Assembly: GCF_002902985.1 (NCBI RefSeq)
Contig: NZ_CP026167.1
Span: forward strand, 496,001-560,000
DNA: 64,000 bases
Reading direction: 5' to 3'
DNA from: Leclercia sp. LSNIH1
Lineage (GTDB): Bacteria > Pseudomonadota > Gammaproteobacteria > Enterobacterales > Enterobacteriaceae
In this document: positions 1 through 17,933 of the stretch, one piece after another
Layout: each line of letters starts with the position of its first letter
Numbering within the stretch: position 1 is the stretch's first letter
The notes under the pieces: model-generated
Told to the model about the DNA's origin: nothing
Database searches by the model: none
What the model saw: the letters and a program-made list of their open reading frames with translations, nothing else
Position numbers and translations under genes: made by a program

Positions 1-32
1 AAAAATAAACGGCTCATCGCTGAGCCGTTTAT
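1..32 (-). terminator. Intrinsic terminator of the S10 operon
   Basis: A 10-bp perfect stem (7-16 with 21-30) has a 4-base loop and, read on the minus strand, a run of five T at 5-1. It follows the rpsQ stop by about 20 bases. It therefore probably ends S10-operon transcription before the neighbouring spc operon outside the window. Confidence 0.85.
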
Positions 33-54
33 TCGTATCGAGAAGGCTACTCTA

Positions 55-1983
<1,929 letters not shown>

Positions 1984-1988
1984 CTACC

Positions 1989-2270
<282 letters not shown>

Positions 2271-2283
2271 TTATCCTCTAATA

Positions 2284-4679
<2,396 letters not shown>

Positions 4680-4699
4680 TCAATCGCTCGATGACCTGA

Positions 4700-5186
<487 letters not shown>

Positions 5187-5191
5187 CGCGC

Positions 5192-5219
5192 ATTATACGT
5201 AAATCTGGGCAGGACGCAA
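5192..5219 (-). promoter_or_regulatory. S10 operon promoter
   Basis: On the minus strand a perfect -10 TATAAT (5192-5197) is preceded by a 16-bp spacer and a -35-like TTGCGT (5214-5219). Transcription would start about 175 bases before rpsJ, the distance expected for the L4-controlled leader. Confidence 0.75.
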
Positions 5220-5400
5220 GCCCAGTTTAGAAAATAGACGGCAGAGCTCAATTTTGCGTGTCCCCTCGTAAATGCGGTGCAATCGTACATTGTCGTGAAA
5301 ACGGCCAGGAAGACCTCTCGCATCGTTTTAGTTTGCCGTTTGTTTCACCCTTGGGGTTACATGGAATATGGGCGCAAACATTCCATTGAGGTTTACGCCA
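5220..5400. other. Gap between S10 promoter and hopD
   Basis: This stretch separates the divergently read rpsJ and hopD genes. I see no convincing sigma-70 hexamer pair for hopD. A GAGG at about 5388-5391 is the only Shine-Dalgarno-like sequence before the chosen hopD start. A short overlapping reading frame at 5277-5633 has no recognisable features and is rejected. Confidence 0.4.
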
Positions 5401-5874
5401 ATGCTTACTCTCCTCCCCTTCTTGTTTGCCTACCTTGGATTAACAGCACTGTTAGTTCGCGAGGATCTCCAGTCACATCTGCTTCCGGACCGATATCTCT
5501 GCCCGCTACTATGGGTTGGTCTGCTTTATCACCTCTGTCTTCAACCCGAGCGGCTGCCTACTGCCGTCGCAGGGGCGATAGCGGGATACACCGGATTCGC
5601 GATTATTTATTGGGGTTACAGGCTGCTGCGTAAGCGTGAAGGGCTGGGTTACGGTGACGTAAAGTATCTGGGTGCGCTGGGCGCATGGCATGGATGGTGC
5701 GTACTTCCTGTGCTGGCATTATCAGCAGCTTTGCTGGCTACGCTTTATCTTCTCATCCTGGCGATGTGTAAACCCGGGGAACAGATATTAAAAAACCCAC
5801 TGCCATTTGGACCTTTCATGGCGGCAGCGGGTTTAATGATGAGTGGGCAAAGCCTGATCAGCTTTCCACTTTAA
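5401..5874 (+). CDS. hopD: Short type IV prepilin peptidase (HopD/GspO-like)
   Basis: Type 4 prepilin peptidases are inner-membrane aspartyl proteases that process prepilins and pseudopilins. The 157-residue product keeps the catalytic aspartates: D22 in [11 protein letters not shown] and D86 in GLGYGDVK (numbered from the ATG at 5401). Several hydrophobic segments surround them. It lacks the N-terminal zinc/methylase half of full-length PilD enzymes (and is shorter than the 225-residue E. coli GspO), matching the short HopD form of Salmonella. I chose 5401 because GAGG precedes it; an in-frame ATG at 5368 would add 11 residues. The 3' end overlaps bfr by 17 bases, convergently. No pseudopilin gene is adjacent; the nearest possible clients belong to the hof genes about 40 kb away. 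Confidence 0.85.
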   Translation: MLTLLPFLFAYLGLTALLVREDLQSHLLPDRYLCPLLWVGLLYHLCLQPERLPTAVAGAIAGYTGFAIIYWGYRLLRKREGLGYGDVKYLGALGAWHGWCVLPVLALSAALLATLYLLILAMCKPGEQILKNPLPFGPFMAAAGLMMSGQSLISFPL

Positions 5875-6334
5875 TTTGCGACTGGAGGTAATTTTGCAGC
5901 CCAATTTTACTGATAAGATCCAGTTCTGTTTCCAGCCAGTCGATGTGCCCTTCTTCATCGGCCAGAATCTCAATCATCATATCGCGGCTGACGTAGTCAT
6001 GAACGCTGTCTGCATAAGCGATAGCTTCACGCAGATCTTTCGCCCCTTCGAGCTCCAGCGTCAGATCCGAACGCAATATCTCTTCGACATCTTCGCCGAT
6101 ACCCAGCTTGCCGAGATCCTGCAGGTTGGGAATACCCTCGAGGAACAGAATACGCTCGATGTACTTATCAGCGTGCTTCATCTCATCGATGGACTCATGG
6201 TATTCAATATCGTTGAGGCGAGTCAGACCCCAGTTTTTGAACATTCTCGCATGGAGAAAGTATTGGTTGATTGCGACAAGCTCATTTCCCAATAATTTAT
6301 TGAGATAACTTATGATTTTGATATCACCTTTCAT
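5858..6334 (-). CDS. bfr: Bacterioferritin
   Basis: Bacterioferritin forms a 24-subunit heme-containing cage that oxidises Fe(II) at a di-iron centre and stores ferric mineral in the cytoplasm. From the ATG at 6334 the product is 158 residues ([20 protein letters not shown]), the standard length. The ferroxidase motif [13 protein letters not shown] and the second ExxH ([10 protein letters not shown]) are present, and Met52 of the family serves as heme ligand. GGAGGG six bases before 6334 fixes the start; an upstream in-frame codon at 6358 has no such site. It lies downstream of bfd on the same strand. Confidence 0.97.
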   Translation of the reverse strand: MKGDIKIISYLNKLLGNELVAINQYFLHARMFKNWGLTRLNDIEYHESIDEMKHADKYIERILFLEGIPNLQDLGKLGIGEDVEEILRSDLTLELEGAKDLREAIAYADSVHDYVSRDMMIEILADEEGHIDWLETELDLISKIGLQNYLQSQIKVES

Positions 6335-6405
6335 TATAGTCCCTCCGCTTCCACTCATTGAAGCGTAGATGGGGCTACAGGGATGTCAAAAGAAAAGTAT
6401 GAGCC

Positions 6406-6600
6406 TCAGGCAATCTCTTTGTATTCCGGGATCTGCATCAATTCGTCCTGCATAATCTCGCGGGCAGCGCGAACGCACTTACCGCATTGATTTCCAACCG
6501 GAACAAACTTACGCAACTGCTGAAAAGATTGAGGATGAAACTGGCGAACGGCCTGACGAATTTTTTTATCACTCACACCGTTACATAAACAAACGTACAT
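6406..6600 (-). CDS. bfd: Bacterioferritin-associated ferredoxin
   Basis: Bfd is a small [2Fe-2S] protein that binds Bfr and passes electrons to release stored iron. The 64-residue product starts MYVCLCNGVSDKKIRQAVRQ. Its four cluster cysteines are C4, C6, C39 and C42 (CLC, CGKC). GGGAG five bases before the ATG at 6600 supports this start over a GTG six bases upstream. It is transcribed toward bfr, about 70 bases away. The promoter carries a Fur box, consistent with iron-starvation induction known in E. coli. Confidence 0.97.
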   Translation of the reverse strand: MYVCLCNGVSDKKIRQAVRQFHPQSFQQLRKFVPVGNQCGKCVRAAREIMQDELMQIPEYKEIA

Positions 6601-6627
6601 AACCACTCCCGTTCAAAATATGGGCAA

Positions 6628-6656
6628 AGTGTAAGTGAGAATAATTATGATTACAA
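6628..6656 (-). promoter_or_regulatory. bfd promoter with overlapping Fur box
   Basis: On the minus strand, -35 TTGTAA (6651-6656), a 17-bp spacer and -10 TACACT (6628-6633) precede bfd. A 19-bp Fur-box-like sequence (6637-6655, TGTAATCATAATTATTCTC on the minus strand) matches the GATAAT-based consensus at 14 of 19 positions. It covers most of the -35 and the spacer, so Fur-Fe2+ binding would block RNA polymerase. Confidence 0.75.
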
Positions 6657-6732
6657 TAGCACAAGCACGAAGATGCGGGACGGGAGCGAACAAAAAATAC
6701 GAAAATTTGTGACAGCCATAAACGCTGAAAAC

Positions 6733-6760
6733 AAAAAAGGACGCCGAAGCGTCCTTTTTA
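6733..6760 (-). terminator. Intrinsic terminator after tufA
   Basis: A strong stem (AAAAAGGACGC paired with GCGTCCTTTTT, CGAA loop) is followed on the minus strand by a T run. It lies just beyond the tufA stop and ends the str operon. The flanking A and T runs could make it work in both directions. Confidence 0.9.
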
Positions 6761-6776
6761 ATTCAGGGATAATTAA

Positions 6777-8003
<1,227 letters not shown>

Positions 8004-8028
8004 GGGACTTAGATTTTAACCCTACGGC

Positions 8029-10155
<2,127 letters not shown>

Positions 10156-10189
10156 TTATCTTTTTAGGCGTTCAGTTAAGTAACCCAAA

Positions 10190-10215
10190 GCGGGCTGCTT
10201 CGCTGAAGCGCCCGC
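10190..10215. other. Hairpin between rpsG and fusA
   Basis: GCGGGC-T-GCTTC, a GCT loop and GAAGC-GCCCGC form an 11-bp stem with one bulge, in the gap between rpsG and fusA. On the minus strand it is followed by TTTGGGTT, too weak for a clear terminator. It may moderate read-through or protect the upstream mRNA. Confidence 0.5.
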
Positions 10216-10239
10216 CTGGTGACTAATACTCCGAAGGGA

Positions 10240-11284
<1,045 letters not shown>

Positions 11285-11305
11285 GAATTATACAGCGATC
11301 TCAGA

Positions 11306-11593
11306 TCACCAGTTCATTTGGCCGGTGTGCTGGATGGCCAGATTGACGAAATCAGTATAGCTAACCACGTCAATTTTGGTTGAAATTTGACCAATGAGGC
11401 CGCGGGCCTCGATATCATCTTTAAGCGCTGAGACAGAGATGGGGGCATTACAGAGAATATCAACAAAGCGGCTACCTTCTACTGCCGCCAGAACGCCATC
11501 CTGGATCAGCAGCACAGTATCACCCTCACGCAGCATGCTTAACAGGCTTTCGATGTCGCAGTGCCAGGGGGAACGGCTCAGGGTATGGAGCAT
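11306..11593 (-). CDS. tusB: tRNA 2-thiouridine relay protein TusB
   Basis: TusB is part of the TusBCD complex, which relays sulfur from TusA to TusE and MnmA for 2-thiouridine at the wobble base of Lys, Glu and Gln tRNAs. The 95-residue product starts MLHTLSRSPWHCDIESLLSM, typical of DsrH/TusB proteins. It is the last gene of yheO-tusD-tusC-tusB, 7 bases after tusC. Confidence 0.96.
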   Translation of the reverse strand: MLHTLSRSPWHCDIESLLSMLREGDTVLLIQDGVLAAVEGSRFVDILCNAPISVSALKDDIEARGLIGQISTKIDVVSYTDFVNLAIQHTGQMNW

Positions 11594-11600
11594 GCGCGCC

Positions 11601-11960
11601 TCAGAATGTCAGGATTGTGTCGTAGTGGGAAAGCTGTTCCCGCAGTAATGCCGGTGCAAGTACAGTCGCGTCCAGAATGAAGGGGGTATTCTCTTTCAGG
11701 CCGCGGGCCTGCAGTGAAGCTGCACAGACATAGAACGTCTCGATGTCATACAACGGCAGGACTTTAAATGTCGAGATGTAATCCCGCGCCAGCACCGCCT
11801 GCGGCTGCTGACCGGCAAGCAGCTGAAATACGCCGTCTCCGATAAAGAACACACCGATCTCTTCCGTCAGTGCAGAAGTGGCCAGTAACGCATCCAGCCC
11901 TTCCCTTCCAGCGGCACTGCCATGTGGGGCAGAATGAAATACAAACGCAACGCGGTTCAT
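11601..11960 (-). CDS. tusC: tRNA 2-thiouridine relay protein TusC
   Basis: TusC is the DsrF-like structural subunit of the TusBCD sulfur-relay heterohexamer. The 119-residue product starts [20 protein letters not shown] and has normal family length. Start and stop are tightly packed with tusD (one-base overlap at 11960) and tusB. Confidence 0.96.
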   Translation of the reverse strand: MNRVAFVFHSAPHGSAAGREGLDALLATSALTEEIGVFFIGDGVFQLLAGQQPQAVLARDYISTFKVLPLYDIETFYVCAASLQARGLKENTPFILDATVLAPALLREQLSHYDTILTF

Positions 11961-12346
11961 CAGAATTGCACCATACGATCGCAGGTTAAGGCAGCCTGTG
12001 CCAGCGCCCCAAGACCGCTAAGGGAGAAGCCCTCGTTAAGATTCGCGGCAGGCAAACCGAGACGTTGCGCTTCATTCGCATCGCTTACGCCCCGACGCAG
12101 AGCCGCCGCCACGCAGATATGCAGGGCAACGCCATGCTCCTGGTTCAGCGACTGCCAGGCCCGGACCAGATCGAACTCGTCTGATGCGGGAGAGGTCAGC
12201 TGGTTTGCGTTATACACCCCTTCCCGATAAAAAAAGACGCTGACCAGCTCATGTCCGGCCGCCAGCAGTGCGCGGGCAAACTGCAACGCGCTGCTGGCCT
12301 GCTGTGTACCGTATGCCGGGCCTGTCACCATTAATGCAAAACGCAT
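11960..12346 (-). CDS. tusD: Sulfurtransferase TusD
   Basis: TusD is the catalytic DsrE-like subunit of TusBCD and accepts persulfide sulfur from TusA. The 128-residue product has the active-site cysteine at residue 78 ([16 protein letters not shown]), the same position as in E. coli. It overlaps yheO and tusC by one base each, a coupled arrangement. Confidence 0.97.
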   Translation of the reverse strand: MRFALMVTGPAYGTQQASSALQFARALLAAGHELVSVFFYREGVYNANQLTSPASDEFDLVRAWQSLNQEHGVALHICVAAALRRGVSDANEAQRLGLPAANLNEGFSLSGLGALAQAALTCDRMVQF

Positions 12347-13068
12347 TACTTCTCTTGCCCCAGGAAATCGCCGCTTTTGAACTGACGGATGTAGAGATAG
12401 ACCGTGTGCTTGGAGATGTTGAGGCGATCGGCCACCTGGTTAATGGCGTCTTTAATATCAAAAATGCCTTTTTCGTAGAGGTTAAGCACGATCTGACGAT
12501 TCTTGGCATTGTTGGAGACGTTACGATCGGCATTAACTTCTTCAATGGTGAATTCCAGCGTCTGGGTCACGAGATCTTCAACGGAAGAGGCAAAGTTTAC
12601 TGTGGATCCAACATCCGGCGTTTCTGGCGGAATGAAGGTGTTCATGATCTGGGAGAACGGCACATCAAGGTTCATGTTGATGCACAGCAAACCAATCACG
12701 CGATGATCGCGGTTGCGGATCGCGATGGTCACGGACTTCATGAGAACACCGCTCTTCGCGCGGGTGAAATAACATTTGGAGACGCTGCTGTCCGCGCCGG
12801 TCATGTCGTGCAGCATACGCAGTGCAAGGTCAGTGATTGGCGAGCCGATTTTACGGCCAGTATGCTCACCATTGGCGATGCGGATGGCAGAACATTTCAG
12901 ATCTTGCAGGGAGTGCAAAACGATTTCGCAGTGGGACCCAATGAGCATCGCTAACCCGTCCACTACCGCTTCGTAGGATTTCAGAATATCGAAATCGGTC
13001 TGATCGAAAGGACGTTGATCCAGCAAATCAAGTTCGCTGGTTTCGTTGGTTAAAAGCGACCTGGTCAT
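12346..13068 (-). CDS. yheO: YheO-family transcriptional regulator (PAS-like + HTH)
   Basis: The 240-residue product has an N-terminal YheO/PAS-like domain (about 20-140) and a C-terminal helix-turn-helix ([20 protein letters not shown], about 210-230). This architecture is shared with DauR-type regulators; the ligand and targets in enterobacteria are not established. Its stop overlaps the tusD start, so it is in the tus operon. A possible role in sulfur metabolism is inferred only from that context. Confidence 0.93.
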   Translation of the reverse strand: MTRSLLTNETSELDLLDQRPFDQTDFDILKSYEAVVDGLAMLIGSHCEIVLHSLQDLKCSAIRIANGEHTGRKIGSPITDLALRMLHDMTGADSSVSKCYFTRAKSGVLMKSVTIAIRNRDHRVIGLLCINMNLDVPFSQIMNTFIPPETPDVGSTVNFASSVEDLVTQTLEFTIEEVNADRNVSNNAKNRQIVLNLYEKGIFDIKDAINQVADRLNISKHTVYLYIRQFKSGDFLGQEK

Positions 13069-13193
13069 GAAAAAAACACTCCTTTTCAGGAGCCTGTCGG
13101 TAGGTTTTCAGGGCAGGCTCATTATTTACACGGGCAATTAAGTTAATACAGCGTAGATAGCGCTTCCAGTGTTAATTATATCTATACCCCAAT

Positions 13194-13225
13194 AAAAAAA
13201 CCGCCGCTTCTGAGGCGGCGGTTTT
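13194..13225 (-). terminator. Intrinsic terminator after fkpA
   Basis: AACCGCCGC and GCGGCGGTT form a 9-bp GC-rich stem. A run of A on the left gives a T run on the minus strand. It sits just after the fkpA stop. TTTT on the right gives weaker function for plus-strand transcripts. Confidence 0.9.
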
Positions 13226-13232
13226 AACCGGT

Positions 13233-14051
13233 TTACTTCTTGGTGGCTTCTGCCGGCGCTTCTGGCTTCGCGTCAGGCTTAGCATCCGCTTTCGGCGCTG
13301 GCTTGATGTCCAGCAACTCTACGTCGAATACCAGGGTGGAGTTAGCCGGGATACCCGGGACGCCCGTTTTGCCATAAGCCAGATCCGGTGGGATGACCAG
13401 CTTGATTTTACCGCCTTTCTTGATGTTCTTCAGGCCTTCAGTCCAGCCAGGGATAACACCATCAAGACGGAATGAGAGTGGCTCACCGCGGGTGTAAGAG
13501 TTATCGAACTCTTTACCGTCGGTCAGGGTACCTTTGTAGTTCACAACGACGGTATCGCTGTCTTTCGGTGCCTCGCCAGTCCCTTCTTTCTCTACTTTGT
13601 AGACCAGGCCAGTAGGAGAAGTTTTTGCGCCTTTCTCTTTAGCGAAAGCGTCACGGAAGGTTTTGCCTTTCGCTTCGTTCTCAGCCGCGTCTTTCTCCAT
13701 CTTCTCCTGCGCTGCGCCTTTCACGCGCGCTTCGAAAGCCTGCAGAGTTTGCTCGATTTCCTGGTCAGACAGTTTGCTCTTGTCTGCAAAAGCATCCTGT
13801 ACGCCCGCGATCAGCTGCGCCTGATCCAGCTTGATGCCCAGTTTTTCTTGCTCTTTCAGAGAGTTTTCCATGTAACGGCCCAGAGATGCGCCCAGTGCGT
13901 AGGCTGATTTCTGGTCGTCATTTTTGAACGCCGCATTGCTGTCAGCAGTCGCAGCAGGTTTCGCCGCGGTATCGGCAGCGAAAGTCAGCGGCGCATGCAA
14001 AGCGACAGCCATCGTGGTCGCCAGCAGCGTTACTTTAAACAGTGATTTCAT
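13233..14051 (-). CDS. fkpA: Periplasmic FKBP-type peptidyl-prolyl isomerase FkpA
   Basis: FkpA is a periplasmic foldase combining chaperone and prolyl isomerase activity. The 272-residue precursor has a signal peptide with likely cleavage after residue 25 (LHAPLTFA/ADTAAK), then an N-terminal dimerisation helix region. The C-terminal FKBP domain (about 145-255) includes VNYKGTLTDGKEFDNSY and IPGWTEGLKNI. The tail is rich in Ala, Pro and Lys. A sigma-E-type promoter is visible upstream, matching its known envelope-stress induction. Confidence 0.97.
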   Translation of the reverse strand: MKSLFKVTLLATTMAVALHAPLTFAADTAAKPAATADSNAAFKNDDQKSAYALGASLGRYMENSLKEQEKLGIKLDQAQLIAGVQDAFADKSKLSDQEIEQTLQAFEARVKGAAQEKMEKDAAENEAKGKTFRDAFAKEKGAKTSPTGLVYKVEKEGTGEAPKDSDTVVVNYKGTLTDGKEFDNSYTRGEPLSFRLDGVIPGWTEGLKNIKKGGKIKLVIPPDLAYGKTGVPGIPANSTLVFDVELLDIKPAPKADAKPDAKPEAPAEATKK

Positions 14052-14162
14052 CCATTTCTCCAGGGCCGGGGACTCTCACCCCGTGTTAAGCGTAAATGAG
14101 TAGCGTACTATAAAACGTTGAGGAACAAATCTACAGGTAGACACCCCTGATTAGCACCACAT

Positions 14163-14191
14163 TTCAGACTATTTTTGTTTAAATTAGTTTC
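14163..14191 (-). promoter_or_regulatory. Candidate sigma-E promoter of fkpA
   Basis: On the minus strand GAAACT (14186-14191), a 17-bp AT-rich spacer and TCTGAA (14163-14168) match the sigma-E pattern (GAACTT and TCTGA). The position, about 110 bases before fkpA, and known sigma-E control of fkpA in E. coli support the assignment. Confidence 0.6.
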
Positions 14192-14287
14192 GCAGCAAGG
14201 GGATGTTTACTGCGCGCAAGGATAATCTCAGGTAAAATTCGCCGCCGCCAGCCCCGGACGGGTTTAACGAAACAAACGAGGTGAATC

Positions 14288-14506
14288 ATGCAGAATAGAG
14301 AGATGGAAGCACGTCTGGCTGAGCTTGAAAGCCGCCTGGCTTTTCAGGAGATCACCATCGATGAGCTGAATCAGACCGTCACCGCCCACGAGCTGGAGAT
14401 GGCAAAGCTGCGGGATCTGATGCGTCTGTTAACGGAAAAAGTAAAAGCCTCCCAGGCATCGCACATCGCGTCGCAGTCGGAAGAGACGCCGCCACCCCAT
14501 TATTGA
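14288..14506 (+). CDS. slyX: SlyX family protein
   Basis: SlyX is a small coiled-coil protein of unknown function, usually next to slyD. The 72-residue product is nearly all helical heptads ([20 protein letters not shown]) with a Pro-rich end (TPPPHY). GAGG eight bases before the ATG supports the start. It is divergent from fkpA and convergent with slyD, with a shared terminator between the latter two. Confidence 0.95.
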   Translation: MQNREMEARLAELESRLAFQEITIDELNQTVTAHELEMAKLRDLMRLLTEKVKASQASHIASQSEETPPPHY

Positions 14507-14511
14507 GACGT

Positions 14512-14539
14512 AAAAAAAGCGGGAATATCCCGCTTTTTT
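14512..14539. terminator. Bidirectional terminator between slyX and slyD
   Basis: GCGGGA-ATA-TCCCGC is flanked by seven A on the left and six or more T on the right. It can stop slyX transcripts (plus) and slyD transcripts (minus), the two convergent genes on either side. Confidence 0.9.
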
Positions 14540-14558
14540 GTGCCTTAAGGCGTAACGC

Positions 14559-15146
14559 TTAGTGGCAACCGCAGCCGCCGTTACCGCCGCAGCCGCCTTT
14601 ACCGTGCTCGTGGCCATGGTCGTGATCGTGGCCGTGACCACCGCAGCAGCCATCGTGACCGTGATCGTGGTCATGACCGTGCGCACCATGAACGTGGCCG
14701 TGAGCCAGCTCTTCTTCAGTGGCTTCGCGGATCGCAACCACTTCAACGTTGAACTTCAGGTTCTGGCCAGCCAGCATGTGGTTGCCGTCAACCACAACGT
14801 GGTCGTCTTCAACTTCGGTAATTTCTACTGGAACCGGACCCTGGTCAGTTTCAGCCAGGAAACGCATGCCAACCTGCAGCTCATCAACGCCCATGAAGAC
14901 GTCTTTAGGAACACGCTGAACCAGGTTTTCATCGTACTGACCGTAAGCGTCGTTTGCGCCTACAGCAACGTCAAATTTGTCACCAACTTCATGACCGTCC
15001 AGCGCGTTTTCCAGGCCGGAGATCAGGGAACCGTGACCGTGCAGGTAGTCCAGCGGCGCACTCACCGGAGACTCATCAACCAACACACCGTCTTCTGTAC
15101 GTACCTGATAGGCCAGGCTGACCACCAGGTCTTTTGCTACTTTCAT
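14559..15146 (-). CDS. slyD: FKBP-type peptidyl-prolyl isomerase and metallochaperone SlyD
   Basis: SlyD is a cytoplasmic foldase and nickel chaperone that helps hydrogenase maturation and, in E. coli phage biology, lysis protein E. The 195-residue product has an FKBP domain with an inserted flap (about 1-145) and then a long His-, Gly- and Cys-rich metal-binding tail (HGHDHDHGHDGCCGGHG and further repeats to residue 195). The tail length is close to that of E. coli (196 residues). The repeat-like tail DNA encodes misleading frames on both strands. Confidence 0.97.
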   Translation of the reverse strand: MKVAKDLVVSLAYQVRTEDGVLVDESPVSAPLDYLHGHGSLISGLENALDGHEVGDKFDVAVGANDAYGQYDENLVQRVPKDVFMGVDELQVGMRFLAETDQGPVPVEITEVEDDHVVVDGNHMLAGQNLKFNVEVVAIREATEEELAHGHVHGAHGHDHDHGHDGCCGGHGHDHDHGHEHGKGGCGGNGGCGCH

Positions 15147-15240
15147 GATATCTCCTGAGCGTGGGAAAATTGCTGGCGCAGATTGTAGCCGAATTCTGCA
15201 CCCGTGTACCCTTTAGCTTAAAAAAACTCGGGGCATATCG

Positions 15241-15441
15241 CTAGTCCGGATGAAAAATGCCGATCACTTGTTCTTCTTTGCGAACGTGATCGCGCACTTC
15301 TTTATCGGCTTCACGCATCTGGTGACCGCACTTAACACACTCAACAATATCGATATTGTTCTCTCGCCACATGGCCAGTGAATCCTGAGCCTGGCAGGCC
15401 GGGCATTTCGCGCCGGCGATAAAACGTTTACGTACCGCCAT
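15241..15441 (-). CDS. yheV: YheV family putative zinc ribbon protein
   Basis: The 66-residue product has two CxxC pairs (CPAC at 13-16, CVKC at 35-38), which suggest a zinc ribbon; the function is unknown. It starts MAVRKRFIAGAKCPACQAQD. It lies 11 bases after kefB on the same strand and is probably co-transcribed with kefG-kefB. Confidence 0.95.
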   Translation of the reverse strand: MAVRKRFIAGAKCPACQAQDSLAMWRENNIDIVECVKCGHQMREADKEVRDHVRKEEQVIGIFHPD

Positions 15442-15452
15442 TCTTTACCTCG

Positions 15453-17258
15453 TTATTCATATTCATCCCAGCCGTCCGGCTGCCGACGCTCCTGCTGCAT
15501 CTCACGCTGGAAAATCTCTTCCAGCTCGCGACGCGCCTCCCGTACGCGGGAAATCTGCACCGTATCGGTGTGGACCGGCATCAACTCGCGCAGCATGCGC
15601 ATATCAAGACGACGGAAATGTAACTGCGCGCGCTGGGCCTGATGAGGATGCATACCCAACGTCACTAATGCTTTACGCCCCAGCTCCAGCGCACTGGAGA
15701 AGGTCTCGCGGGTAAAATACTTTACCCCTGCCTGAAGCAGCTCATGTGCCTCAACACGCCCTCGCGCCCGGGCCAGGATATGCAGATGGGGAAAGTGCTG
15801 CTGGCAGATCTCCACCAGCTTCAGGGTGTCTTCCGGATCATTACAGGTGATAACAATCGACTCCGCCGCCTCTGCGCCTGCGGAGCGCAGCAGTTCGACC
15901 TGTGTAGCATCGCCGTAATAGACCTTATAACCGTACTTGCGCATCAGGTTTACCGCGCTGATGTCGCGCTCAAGCACCGTCACGCGCATTTTATTCGCCA
16001 TCAGCAGACGCCCGATTACCTGCCCAAACCGCCCGAAGCCCACCACGATCACCTGCGGTTTATCGTCCTCCACAAAGGGCGCTTCATGCTCATCTTCCGG
16101 GGCATTCATCCGGCGAGACAGCTGCTTATCGATAAGCTTCATGAGCAGCGGCGTGGTCATCATCGACAGCGTCACGGTCACTAACAGCAGCGCCATCTGG
16201 TCATCCTGAAACAATCTCTGGGACGATGCTGTGGAGAAGAGCACAAAAGCGAATTCGCCCCCCTGGCTCAGCACCCCGGCAAGCTGCGCCTTTTCCGCCT
16301 GCCGCAGGCCGTAAACCCGCGCCAGCCCATACAGCACCGCCATTTTAACCGTGACCAGCACGGCAACGCTCATCACCACCCACAGGATATGGGTGTAGAG
16401 CACGCCGAGATTGAGCGCCATACCGACAGAGATAAAGAACAGCCCTAACAGCAGCCCTTTAAAGGGATCGATGGCAATTTCCAGTTCATGCCGGTACTCA
16501 CTCTCCGCCAGCAGCACACCCGCGATAAAAGTACCGAGCGCCATCGACAGGCCCAGCGCATCCATAAACAGGGCCGATCCCAGCACCAGCAGCAGCGTCG
16601 CGGCGGTAAATACCTCGCGTACGCCGGAGGCGGCAATAAACCGGAACACCGGGCGGAGCAGATAGCGCCCTCCCACCAGCATGCCGGCAAAGGCCAACAC
16701 CTTCATGCCGATCTTCATCCAGTCGAAATGCTCCTCTCCCGATCCTGCCAGCAGTGGAACCAGGGCCAGCGCGGGGATCACCGCCAGATCCTGAAACAGC
16801 AGGATCGAGAAGCCCAGCTGCCCCGCTTCGTTGCGGTTCATGCCCTTATCGCGCATCAGCTGTAACGCCATTGCCGTAGAGGACATCGCCAGACCAATCC
16901 CGCCAACCACCGCGGCCTGCCATGAGAACTGGGTCAGCATCAGGAGTCCACCGAGGATCACCGCGCTGCACAGCACCTGCGCGGCACCCACACCAAAGAT
17001 CGAGCGCCGTAGTTGCCAGAGCTTCGTCGGGTTCAGCTCAAGGCCGATAATAAACATCAGAAAGACGACGCCCAGCTCCGAGAAGTGCAGGATTTCGTCC
17101 ACATCGCTGATGAACCCCAGCCCCCACGGACCGATGGCGATGCCCGCCAGCAGATAGCCGAGCACCGCGCCAATCCCCAGACGCGATGCCAACGGCACCG
17201 CCACCACGGCGGCAAACAGGAACAACACGCCTGCCAGTAAAAGATCTGAGCCTTCCAT
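15453..17258 (-). CDS. kefB: Glutathione-regulated K+/H+ antiporter KefB
   Basis: KefB is an inner-membrane K+ efflux system gated by glutathione adducts, acidifying the cytoplasm during electrophile stress. From the ATG at 17258 it is 601 residues, the E. coli length. The N-terminal half is a CPA2-type transporter with about a dozen membrane spans. The C-terminal RCK domain has the Rossmann motif [13 protein letters not shown] near residue 400. Longer in-frame codons before 17258 run into kefG and are rejected: the kefG stop overlaps this ATG by one base. Confidence 0.97.
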   Translation of the reverse strand: MEGSDLLLAGVLFLFAAVVAVPLASRLGIGAVLGYLLAGIAIGPWGLGFISDVDEILHFSELGVVFLMFIIGLELNPTKLWQLRRSIFGVGAAQVLCSAVILGGLLMLTQFSWQAAVVGGIGLAMSSTAMALQLMRDKGMNRNEAGQLGFSILLFQDLAVIPALALVPLLAGSGEEHFDWMKIGMKVLAFAGMLVGGRYLLRPVFRFIAASGVREVFTAATLLLVLGSALFMDALGLSMALGTFIAGVLLAESEYRHELEIAIDPFKGLLLGLFFISVGMALNLGVLYTHILWVVMSVAVLVTVKMAVLYGLARVYGLRQAEKAQLAGVLSQGGEFAFVLFSTASSQRLFQDDQMALLLVTVTLSMMTTPLLMKLIDKQLSRRMNAPEDEHEAPFVEDDKPQVIVVGFGRFGQVIGRLLMANKMRVTVLERDISAVNLMRKYGYKVYYGDATQVELLRSAGAEAAESIVITCNDPEDTLKLVEICQQHFPHLHILARARGRVEAHELLQAGVKYFTRETFSSALELGRKALVTLGMHPHQAQRAQLHFRRLDMRMLRELMPVHTDTVQISRVREARRELEEIFQREMQQERRQPDGWDEYE

Positions 17259-17812
17259 CAGTGACCTCCCGTCAGATTTGGCCCCGCCAGCCACTCACCG
17301 TACGCGCGGGCATGGCTGGCCAGCTCATCCTGATGCTGCCGACGAGCCCAGTAGATAATGATCGGACTCAGCCAGTGCATGCGGCACATGGCCGCAGTCA
17401 GCTCGAACGGGCGTAAGATCTCGTTCATCGAGTAGCGGTTAAGCCCATCGTGGCGATACGCACTCTCCGGCTCGCCAGTGGTAATGACGCTCCGCCAGGA
17501 CTTTCCCGCCAGCTGGTTTCCTCCCACCCCACTGGCAAATCCACGGCTCAGGACGCGATCCAGCCACTCTTTCAGCAGCGCGGGGCAGCTGTAGGTGTAG
17601 AGAGGATGCTGAAATACGATGACGTCGTGCTGACGCAGCAGCTCCTGCTCATAGGGAATATCGATAAAAAAATCGGGGTAGTGCGCGTAAAGATCGTGCA
17701 CTGTCACATTACTTAGCTGTAATGCCGGTTGTAGCAAAACCCGGTTGGCGACCGAGTCCTGAGACTCCGGATGGGCATACAGCAGCAGCACTTTGGCTGT
17801 CTGGGACATCAT
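17258..17812 (-). CDS. kefG: KefB ancillary quinone oxidoreductase KefG
   Basis: KefG is a flavodoxin-fold protein that binds KefB and is needed for full K+ efflux activity. The 184-residue product, starting [20 protein letters not shown], contains the family segment [20 protein letters not shown] and ends in LTGGH. Its length equals that of E. coli. Its TGA overlaps the kefB start by one base, so the two are coupled. Confidence 0.97.
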   Translation of the reverse strand: MMSQTAKVLLLYAHPESQDSVANRVLLQPALQLSNVTVHDLYAHYPDFFIDIPYEQELLRQHDVIVFQHPLYTYSCPALLKEWLDRVLSRGFASGVGGNQLAGKSWRSVITTGEPESAYRHDGLNRYSMNEILRPFELTAAMCRMHWLSPIIIYWARRQHQDELASHARAYGEWLAGPNLTGGH

Positions 17813-17933
17813 TCCTCTCCCGGGTCGTCATCACTGTTGTTTTGGGCTACCATGGCACACCCACGCGGCGCGTGGCGGCACATTTAACCTGATTATAATG
17901 ACAACTTAACATAGTCGGAACATACGGCGCTCT

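Noticed and set aside
5277..5633. 118-codon frame overlapping hopD in another frame
   Set aside because: Low-complexity protein, no homology recognised; hopD has the catalytic motifs.
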